Shown: positions 58,662-64,000 of the stretch, piece by piece | Layout of the letters: each line of letters begins with the position of its first letter | Numbering within the stretch: position 1 is the stretch's first letter | NCBI GenBank assembly: GCA_900143635.1 | Contig: FREY01000007.1 | Span: forward strand, 124,001 to 188,000 | DNA from: Rhodobacteraceae bacterium Alg231-04 | GTDB lineage: Bacteria > Pseudomonadota > Alphaproteobacteria > Rhodobacterales > Rhodobacteraceae | Direction: 5' to 3' | Length of the DNA stretch: 64,000 nt | Notes under the pieces: model-generated | Database searches by the model: none | Seen by the model: only the letters and a program-made list of their open reading frames with translations | Told to the model about the DNA's origin: nothing | Translations under genes and position numbers: made by a program

Positions 58662-59852
58662 ATGACCCGCTGGCATGACCTTTTAGATCAGCACCTTAAA
58701 GCACGTCCGCATGATATCGCCCTGACTGACAGTACCGGCACTTGCTGGTCTTCAGCAGAGCTGGATGCGGCATCCAATGCGATTGCGGCCCGGTTGCTGG
58801 ATGCTGGCGTTCGGATTGATGACCGGGTTGTCGTGCTGAGCGGAAACTGCGGGCCAGCGGTGGCGGCGATGGCTGCGTGCTCGCGATTGGCGGCTGTTGC
58901 GGTTCCGATCGATGCGCGGGTCAGCCCGGCAGAATTGCAAGCCATTCTGGACGATTGTCGCCCGGCCATCATCTTGTACTGCACGAAGGCCTCAGCTGAA
59001 GCCCGCGCGCATGCCAAAGGAACACAGACCACTTTGCTCGGCGGTGATTGGGGGCGCATGCTGATGTCCCGTCTGTTTGTAACCCATCCGGCAGAAAACA
59101 CGGGGCTGGGCGTGATTTTTTACCGTCATGCAAACGTGCCCCCGCCAACCGCCAGCGCAGCGGGGCTGATGTTCAGCCATGAAAGCCTGATTTACGCCGC
59201 CGAGGCCTTTGCCGCCTTTGTTAGCCTGCGGCCGGGTGATCAGGTCGCCGGAACCCTGCCAGTTTCAATTTCGTCTGGTTTCACAGCGGGTATTCTGGCG
59301 GCATTGGTGTCCGGTGCGCGGGTGATGCTGGAGACGAACTTCTCGGTCGAAGACCTTCGGACGGCATTGGCCTGTGGGGCCACCCATCTTTTGGCCGCTC
59401 ATCCAATGCTTGAGAAACTCACCGGTGCGGACCTTGAAGAAGAAATCTCGGTGTCTGCCCCAACCCTGCGCTACATTGCAACGTCTTCGCAGATCAGTGC
59501 TGACAACCGGGCGCGGGCAGAACGGGCACTGGGGGTGATGGTACAGACAGGATATGTGCCGGGACAGGCATCCGGCGGGGTAACCATTACGAAGCGCGAG
59601 GCCTGTGATGACGATTTTCAGGCCGGTTACCTATATGAGCGAACCGAACTTCGTATTGATCCGCAGGCTGGGGCTGAAATCGGTGCCGGGCAGGTGGGGT
59701 CAATCCTCGTCCGAGGACCGCAGGTCATGATGGGATACTACAGTGCTCCGGATTTGACGCGGCAGTTTCTTGATACGCAGGGCTGGCTTAAGACCGGCGA
59801 TGTCGGTTGGTTGGACGGTCAGGGCCTGCTGCATATAACCGGCCGAGAGTGA
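58662..59852 (+). CDS. AMP-binding-like protein lacking the P-loop and C-terminal domain
   Basis: 396 residues with the N-terminal fold of acyl-CoA synthetases: DRVVVLSGNCGPAVAAMAACSRLAAVAVPIDAR and the A7-like TGDVGWLDGQGLLHITGRE. Three things are odd. The P-loop region (about 152-175), normally TSGTTGxPKG, reads FYRHANVPPPTASAAG. The usual YGxTE motif reads TGYVPGQASGG. The protein stops just after GR, so the whole C-terminal lid (about 100 residues with the catalytic Lys) is missing, with no trace in the next 45 bases. It is probably catalytically dead or strongly altered. The AT-rich upstream 140 bases differ from the neighbours. Confidence 0.72.
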   Translation: MTRWHDLLDQHLKARPHDIALTDSTGTCWSSAELDAASNAIAARLLDAGVRIDDRVVVLSGNCGPAVAAMAACSRLAAVAVPIDARVSPAELQAILDDCRPAIILYCTKASAEARAHAKGTQTTLLGGDWGRMLMSRLFVTHPAENTGLGVIFYRHANVPPPTASAAGLMFSHESLIYAAEAFAAFVSLRPGDQVAGTLPVSISSGFTAGILAALVSGARVMLETNFSVEDLRTALACGATHLLAAHPMLEKLTGADLEEEISVSAPTLRYIATSSQISADNRARAERALGVMVQTGYVPGQASGGVTITKREACDDDFQAGYLYERTELRIDPQAGAEIGAGQVGSILVRGPQVMMGYYSAPDLTRQFLDTQGWLKTGDVGWLDGQGLLHITGRE

Positions 59853-59857
59853 ACGGC

Positions 59858-59875
59858 CGGGCCATGACTGGCCCG
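59858..59875. terminator. Small convergent hairpin between AMP-binding-like gene and rpe
   Basis: CGGGCC-ATGACT-GGCCCG (59858-59875) lies in the 45-base gap between the plus-strand AMP-binding-like gene and the minus-strand rpe gene. It has six base pairs and no T-run; at most a weak transcription boundary. Confidence 0.35.
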
Positions 59876-59897
59876 ACCCGTGATCATCACGTGGATG

Positions 59898-60587
59898 TCA
59901 GGCCCAGCTGCCTTCGGCGGCGGCGCGGATGTTGCGGATGTTCTCGCCATAGACCGCGCGATTGTCGACCGTGCCACCTTTGAACACGGCAGAGCCGGCA
60001 ACCAACACATCTGCGCCGGCTTCGGCCACCAGCGGTGCGGTTTTGGGGTCTACACCGCCGTCAATTTCGATATGTACTGGACGGTCGCCGATCATGTCGC
60101 GCAAGCTGCGGATCTTGGCCGTCATGTCGATGAACTTCTGGCCGCCAAAGCCGGGGTTCACGGTCATCACACAGATCAGATCGGTTAGATCCAGCAGATG
60201 CGCCACGGCCTCTGCCGGGGTGCCGGGGTTCAGGGCAACACCCGCTTTCATGCCTGCGCCGCGAATGGCCTGCAGGGTGCGGTGAATATGCGGGCCCGCC
60301 TCGACATGGGCGGTCAGAACATCGGCGCCGGCATCTGCATAGGCGTCGATGTAAGGATCGACCGGCGCGATCATCAGGTGCACATCCATCACGGTTTTCA
60401 CATGCGGGCGGAACGCCTTCACGGCAGCGGGACCAAAGGTGAGGTTGGGCACGAAGTGGCCGTCCATGACGTCCACATGCACCCAATCGGCGCCCTCGGC
60501 CTCGATGGCCTGGATCTCTTGGCCGAAGTTGGCGAAATCAGCAGAAAGGATCGACGGGGCAATCTTGATCTTGCGGTCGAAGGACAT
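59898..60587 (-). CDS. rpe: Ribulose-phosphate 3-epimerase
   Basis: 229 residues of the TIM-barrel epimerase. IAPSILSADFANFGQE, HVDVMDGHFVPNLTFGP (metal His/Asp), VHLMIAPVDPYI, MTVNPGFGGQKFI and IEIDGGVDPKTA carry all catalytic and Zn-binding residues. It interconverts ribulose-5-phosphate and xylulose-5-phosphate in the pentose phosphate pathway. The start at 60587 (MSFDRKIKIAPS, AAGGAAGCCGCCCG upstream) is preferred over 60650. Confidence 0.96.
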   Translation of the reverse strand: MSFDRKIKIAPSILSADFANFGQEIQAIEAEGADWVHVDVMDGHFVPNLTFGPAAVKAFRPHVKTVMDVHLMIAPVDPYIDAYADAGADVLTAHVEAGPHIHRTLQAIRGAGMKAGVALNPGTPAEAVAHLLDLTDLICVMTVNPGFGGQKFIDMTAKIRSLRDMIGDRPVHIEIDGGVDPKTAPLVAEAGADVLVAGSAVFKGGTVDNRAVYGENIRNIRAAAEGSWA

Positions 60588-60716
60588 CGGGCGGCTTCCT
60601 TGTTCAGTATGGAGTCGCTGCGCATATAGCCCGTCCGGGCCGCCATGCACAGGGCCAGCCTGCGCCGGGTCCGGTATTTCGGGTGTTATGGCCGATGGCC
60701 CCGCACTGGCCGCCCT

Positions 60717-61409
60717 TCAGCCAGTAAGCGGGTAGCGCTGGATGAGGTGGAACCGCCCGTCTGTGGCCTCGCCGACCAGCGCAATATCGCGGATCTCAAA
60801 CGGGGCGGGCAGCAGCGGGCCAAGTGCCGCGTCAAGTGCGACCTCGACTGCTGGCAAGGCGGGTTTGGGCAGTTTGCTGGTCAGGGTGATGTGAAACTTG
60901 AAGGCCTCCATCACGTGAGGATAGCCCCAGGTTGTCAGGTTGGTCTCTTGTTCGTTGTTCAGGTTTGCCTGCCGTCGCTGCGCCAGTTCTGCATCTGTGG
61001 CGGGCGCCCGAAAGGCATCAAGGTCGCGCACGCAGGCGGCGGAAAGTGCTTTCAGCCGTGCCTCATCCCCGGTGGTGCGCAGGGCAAGGAACCGTCCCAA
61101 ACGGGCCAGTTCCAACCCCGTCAGGATGACCGGCGGCTGGCGGGTTGCCAGTGCGGCGCAGGCCTGATCCAGCGCGGAAACCGTGATTCCTTCGGCCAGT
61201 CGCATCGGCGGTTTGAGGGTCGCGTGCAGCCCGTATTTGCGCGGCGTGCCTGTCAGCGCAGGGATGTCCAGCCCGGTCAGCGCGGCGTGCTGCGGCGGCT
61301 GGGGCTCGGTTCTGGTCTCAAGGTCCCACCCCAGCCAGCTGGTGCCAAGGCGGCCCCATTTTGATGCGGCGGGCGGCGTATAGTAGATCGCGTAGCGCGT
61401 GAACGTCAC
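60717..61409 (-). CDS. DUF1045 protein (2H-phosphoesterase-like)
   Basis: 230 residues. MTFTRYAIYYTPPAASKWGRLGTSWLGWD is the DUF1045 entry. Two H-x-T/S-type motifs, YGLHATLKPP (about 59-68) and FKFHITLTSKL (about 169-179), are the paired catalytic motifs of 2H phosphodiesterases. DUF1045 genes are often part of phosphonate operons; here no phn gene is visible, so the substrate may be a cyclic nucleotide or phospho-sugar. It stands alone between rpe and the glycosyltransferase operon. Confidence 0.82.
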   Translation of the reverse strand: MTFTRYAIYYTPPAASKWGRLGTSWLGWDLETRTEPQPPQHAALTGLDIPALTGTPRKYGLHATLKPPMRLAEGITVSALDQACAALATRQPPVILTGLELARLGRFLALRTTGDEARLKALSAACVRDLDAFRAPATDAELAQRRQANLNNEQETNLTTWGYPHVMEAFKFHITLTSKLPKPALPAVEVALDAALGPLLPAPFEIRDIALVGEATDGRFHLIQRYPLTG

Positions 61410-61464
61410 AATTGCCTCCCGTACTGGCGGCTGCGGTTGGTTTTGCCGCAGACATGGGCAGAGG

Positions 61465-61489
61465 GGCCGGGCAGTTAGAATGCCCGGCC
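61465..61489. terminator. Hairpin after the glycosyltransferase operon
   Basis: GGCCGGGCA (61465-61473) and TGCCCGGCC (61481-61489) form a perfect 9-bp stem with a 7-base loop, 8 bases beyond the stop of the minus-strand methyltransferase gene and before the DUF1045 start region. No T-run follows on the minus strand, so it is a likely but non-canonical terminator for the four-gene operon. Confidence 0.5.
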
Positions 61490-61496
61490 AGAGCGT

Positions 61497-61973
61497 TTAG
61501 GCCCGGTAGAACATATAGCGGCCTTCGGGGATGCCTTCGGGGCCGTCGATCTCGTCAATTCCGACCAGCGGCTGGCCGGATACAATCAACCCGCCGGGCA
61601 CCATCAGCTGTTTGATACCAGGGCTGAGCCGCGCACTTTCTGCGTGGTCCTGCGCATCGACGCCAATGCCGAAATCATAATGCGCCAGCGCCAGCTTGCG
61701 GCCCTGTTCGGCCAGCTTTGCCAGCGCATCATCGCATTCTCCTTCCAGAAAATCCGCCGCGGGCGGCACGCAGGAGGGGTGGCAGTTCAGCTGCCGGTCC
61801 ACCACCCAGATCCGCCGGTTTGGCATCAGTTCGCGCAGGTGATCGTAAGTGCGCCCGTTGCCGAGCCCCATCTCCAGAACCTCGCCTTCCAGACCGTCGA
61901 TCTGGCCAACAACCCAGTTGAGCCCGTCGCGCTGGGCGGTGAGGCGGCGGAGCATGGAATCTAGTCGGCTCAT
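61497..61973 (-). CDS. Class I SAM-dependent methyltransferase
   Basis: 158 residues, a minimal Rossmann methyltransferase. GEVLEMGLGNGRTYDHLRELM (about 30-50) is motif I with GLGNGRT, IWVVDRQ the acidic end of strand 2, and LAHYDFGIG the following strand. The C-terminal part is short and substrate recognition is not evident. It overlaps the deacetylase gene by four bases and is the last gene of an operon with a deacetylase and a glycosyltransferase. Confidence 0.78.
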   Translation of the reverse strand: MSRLDSMLRRLTAQRDGLNWVVGQIDGLEGEVLEMGLGNGRTYDHLRELMPNRRIWVVDRQLNCHPSCVPPAADFLEGECDDALAKLAEQGRKLALAHYDFGIGVDAQDHAESARLSPGIKQLMVPGGLIVSGQPLVGIDEIDGPEGIPEGRYMFYRA

Positions 61974-62731
61974 GCCGGTGTCCTTTCGTCAAATGCCCAG
62001 ACGCGGGCGGGGCCTGCCAGCAGGCGGCTGGCCAGCGCTTCGGTGAAGTCCCAGATGTCGGCGTCATGAACCAGATGATGGGTGAGAATACCATAGGGTT
62101 CGTCGTTGTCGGCGCCGCCAATGCGGCGCGCGGTGATCTGGCGGGTGACCTGATCCACCAGCTGTTGGGCGGGCACCAAGGATCGGGTGGTTTTCCAGGC
62201 AATCGGATCAAGGTGGGTGTTGATCTGGGCCAGACCAGGAGCGGCCTCAGCCATTGTGCGTGGCTTGAAGGTTGACAGCGCCAAGTAGCCAAGCTGGGCG
62301 AGCCCCTGCACGGTCTCATCCCCGATCCGGTTCCACGGTGGCACGAACATCGGCTTGGCGGCATCGCCAAACAGGGTCCGTATCTGGGCAAGGCCAGCTG
62401 CCGCATCGGCGCGTGTTTCGCTGGCTGGCCGATGAGCGCCAAACTCGGCCTTCTTTTCACCAACCGGCGCAGCGTTGCGATGGGCCCAGCCATGGACCAC
62501 CGGGATCAGACTGGGCTGTTGCGCGCAATAAGCGGCCAGATCGGCGGTTGCCTCTGCCGGGATAACCGCCAGATGCACCGGCAAGCCGAGCGTTTCGGCC
62601 AGCGCGTTCAGGCGGGAGAGTTCAGGCGTTGGGCGCACCGCGTCATCGTCGCGCCACCAGATCGGCAGCGACAGGCCCATGTCCTGCCAAAGCGCCAGCT
62701 CGGCGTCGAGTTCTGTCCAGTCGGGGGTCAT
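61970..62731 (-). CDS. Polysaccharide deacetylase-like (NodB fold) protein
   Basis: 253 residues. LPIWWRDDDAVRPT (about 22-35) is the catalytic Asp-Asp region, IPVVHGWAHRN (about 76-86) the metal His region and MFVPPWNRIG (about 128-137) the catalytic base region (usually RPPxG). There is no signal peptide, so it may act in the cytoplasm or be unusual. It overlaps the glycosyltransferase gene by four bases, suggesting one glycan-modifying pathway. Confidence 0.8.
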   Translation of the reverse strand: MTPDWTELDAELALWQDMGLSLPIWWRDDDAVRPTPELSRLNALAETLGLPVHLAVIPAEATADLAAYCAQQPSLIPVVHGWAHRNAAPVGEKKAEFGAHRPASETRADAAAGLAQIRTLFGDAAKPMFVPPWNRIGDETVQGLAQLGYLALSTFKPRTMAEAAPGLAQINTHLDPIAWKTTRSLVPAQQLVDQVTRQITARRIGGADNDEPYGILTHHLVHDADIWDFTEALASRLLAGPARVWAFDERTPA

Positions 62732-63864
62732 CGGCGTGCCTCGGCCAGCTCGCAGGCGATCCGCACCGTTTCTATGGCCCCGTCAAAGCGAAACCCTCCG
62801 GTGTCCCGGCGCGGTGCTGCCACGGCCTGCTTGACCGCAGCGCAGAGGCTTTCAGGGGTGACATGTGCGCTGCGCAGCACTTCCATGCCGTCCAAAGGTG
62901 CCAGCGCATCGGCGCGCAGCCCCTGCTCAACCTCTTTGCCGGCATCAAAGGGCACCAGAACCGCAGGCGTGCCTGCCTGCAAAAGATCCAGCGCGGTGTT
63001 GTAGCCGCACATGCTGACAGAGGCCGCCGCATGGCTGAGCATCTGGCGGAAATCCGGTCGGGCGGGTTCGAGTATAGCAGGCGATCCGCGTTTGGAAAAT
63101 TCCGCGATCCGGGCCTGTGCATCAGCGCCGCCCACCAACAGGCGCCATCGCAGGTCGGGTGTCAGACGGGCCGCTTCCAGGGCGGCTTCATACAGCGGCG
63201 TGCCGACACTGCCGCCGCCTGCACTGACCAGGACCTCTCCGCTGCCAGCCTGATCGGGGTGCGGTCCGGCCTCTGGGGGCGAGACATAGCCGGTGTAGTG
63301 CAGTTTTTCAGCCAGCGCGTCAGATACCGGCCAGCTGGCTTCGAGACGGGTGGCAGCTGGGTCGGAATGCACCAGAACAGCATCATAGAACTCGGCGATC
63401 ACCGCATCCGTTTCACCCGCGCGTTTGGGTTTCGAGGGCGGCGCAAGAATGTCGCGGATCGAGCTGAGCACCATGGGCCGACGGGGCAGAGCATGGGCCG
63501 CACTGAGCAGCGCCAGAAACTCTGCCTTCAGCTTGCGACGTCCAAAGGGGTACAGTTCGGTGATGAGGATATCGGGCTGCATGTCAGTCAGAGCGGCGCA
63601 GAATGCGTCCTGACGATGGGCCAGATAGGTGTCATCCGCCGTTGTGTCGTCAGCGGTTAGCAGGCAGGAGAAATTAACGCCATCCGAGCGCAGCGGCGGG
63701 ATCTGCACCATCGGGATGCCACTGGTATTCAGCTGCGGCGCAGGGAACCCGCCCGAGGCGACCTGCACCTGATGTCCGGCGGCCACAAAGGCACGGGCCA
63801 GCGTCAGGGCGCGCGACAGATGGCCGGTTCCCAGAAGATGGGTAACTGCGATCAGAACTTTCAT
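62728..63864 (-). CDS. MurG-like (GT-B) glycosyltransferase
   Basis: 378 residues. MKVLIAVTHLLGTGHLSRALTLARAFVAAGHQV is the GT-B N-terminal entry with the glycine-rich GTGHLSRA. GEVLVSAGGGSVGTPLYEAAL begins the donor-binding domain, and SMCGYNTALDLLQAGTPAVLVPFD is its nucleotide-sugar motif, as in MurG/UGT28. Acceptor and donor are unknown. It overlaps genes on both sides by four bases, so the operon is tightly coupled. Confidence 0.82.
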   Translation of the reverse strand: MKVLIAVTHLLGTGHLSRALTLARAFVAAGHQVQVASGGFPAPQLNTSGIPMVQIPPLRSDGVNFSCLLTADDTTADDTYLAHRQDAFCAALTDMQPDILITELYPFGRRKLKAEFLALLSAAHALPRRPMVLSSIRDILAPPSKPKRAGETDAVIAEFYDAVLVHSDPAATRLEASWPVSDALAEKLHYTGYVSPPEAGPHPDQAGSGEVLVSAGGGSVGTPLYEAALEAARLTPDLRWRLLVGGADAQARIAEFSKRGSPAILEPARPDFRQMLSHAAASVSMCGYNTALDLLQAGTPAVLVPFDAGKEVEQGLRADALAPLDGMEVLRSAHVTPESLCAAVKQAVAAPRRDTGGFRFDGAIETVRIACELAEARR

Positions 63865-64000
63865 GCGTCGTCGCCGCGTTTTGCCAGTCGCACCGGATCG
63901 GCCAGCGGGGTCAGATTGCGGCCATCGATTTCGACGATGAACATACGGTTTCGTTTGATTTTGAACGGGGCTGGGCCGTCAAAATCCCAGCCATAGGCCT
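63861..64000 (-). CDS. C-terminal fragment of an operon gene cut by the window edge
   Basis: On the minus strand a frame enters from the right edge and ends at 63861 with TGA overlapping the ATG of the glycosyltransferase gene. The visible 45 residues end in FIVEIDGRNLTPLADPVRLAKRGDDA, preceded by AYGWDFDGPAPFKIKRNRM. No family is recognisable from this. It is the upstream gene of the glycosyltransferase/deacetylase/methyltransferase operon. Confidence 0.6.
   Translation of the reverse strand, partial: AYGWDFDGPAPFKIKRNRMFIVEIDGRNLTPLADPVRLAKRGDDA

Noticed and set aside
1-64000. tRNA, rRNA, CRISPR arrays, insertion sequences, prophage or integrase genes
   Set aside because: I looked for cloverleaf-like segments, regularly spaced repeats, transposase or integrase motifs and terminal inverted repeats and saw none. 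A tRNAscan, CRISPR and IS search would be needed for certainty.

Overview
The window is a contiguous stretch of chromosome from a marine Roseobacter-group alphaproteobacterium (family Rhodobacteraceae, closest in flavour to Ruegeria, Phaeobacter or Leisingera). The evidence is high GC, dense overlapping genes, a complete set of ethylmalonyl-CoA pathway signature genes, a LuxR/LuxI pair next to crotonyl-CoA carboxylase/reductase, a paaABCDE cluster, an HvrA-type H-NS protein and TTT-type tricarboxylate transporters. I see no tRNA, rRNA, CRISPR array, transposase or prophage. Species cannot be fixed from the sequence alone.

Layout. 1-3913 (+): (3S)-malyl-CoA thioesterase and mesaconyl-CoA hydratase of the ethylmalonyl-CoA pathway, with an NnrU-like membrane protein, a DUF1737 peptide and a secreted DUF1194 protein. 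4107-11191 (+): succinate dehydrogenase sdhC-sdhD-sdhA-sdhB, with a lipoprotein and two sulfotransferase-fold genes inserted between sdhA and sdhB, a third sulfotransferase after sdhB, and two small proteins. 11200-13517 (+): a structured leader that looks like the alphaproteobacterial speF motif, then an ornithine-decarboxylase-type enzyme and a DUF1989 protein. 13569-16695 (-): purine nucleoside phosphorylase, an H-NS family protein and ethylmalonyl-CoA mutase. 16851-23823 (+): PlsB-like acyltransferase, ccr, luxR, luxI, a RecD-like helicase and an SDR oxidoreductase.

23878-34472 (-): a TIGR02186/TauE permease pair, a BMP-type nucleoside ABC transporter with an NTF2-like gene, rimI-tsaB-nfuA, a ClbS/DfsB protein, a universal stress protein and a branched-chain aminotransferase. 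34717-35730 (+): an exported Sel1-like protein. 35839-41574 (-): the phenylacetyl-CoA epoxidase operon paaABCDE with a beta-ketoadipyl-CoA-type thiolase at the front and a degenerate PaaA/PaaC-like paralogue at the end. 41841-43905 (+): an alkaline-phosphatase-superfamily sulfatase plus a RidA protein.

44100-59852 is an accessory catabolic region. A class III aminotransferase and an IclR regulator (-) face a TTT uptake system (tctC-tctB-tctA), an aldehyde dehydrogenase, an AGXT2L-type PLP phospho-lyase, an APH-type kinase and a Tm-1-like/UPF0261 protein (+). A FadB-like multifunctional protein, a thiolase, a PaaI-type thioesterase and a degenerate, C-terminally truncated AMP-binding protein follow. 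The kinase/phospho-lyase/aldehyde-dehydrogenase trio reads as a route that phosphorylates an amino alcohol, eliminates phosphate and ammonia, and oxidises the resulting aldehyde. 59898-64000 (-): ribulose-phosphate epimerase, a DUF1045 protein, and a four-gene overlapping operon (methyltransferase, polysaccharide deacetylase, glycosyltransferase, and a gene cut by the window edge).

How it works together: most genes feed acyl-CoA and C4 metabolism. Phenylacetate and the beta-oxidation-like module yield acetyl-CoA, the ethylmalonyl-CoA pathway converts acetyl-CoA to malate and succinyl-CoA, and succinate dehydrogenase joins this to respiration. The least explained items are the sulfotransferase islet inside the sdh operon, the amino-alcohol-phosphate module, the P-loop-less AMP-binding protein, and the small perfect dyads upstream of sdhC, ccr, tctC, paa and the sulfatase gene.
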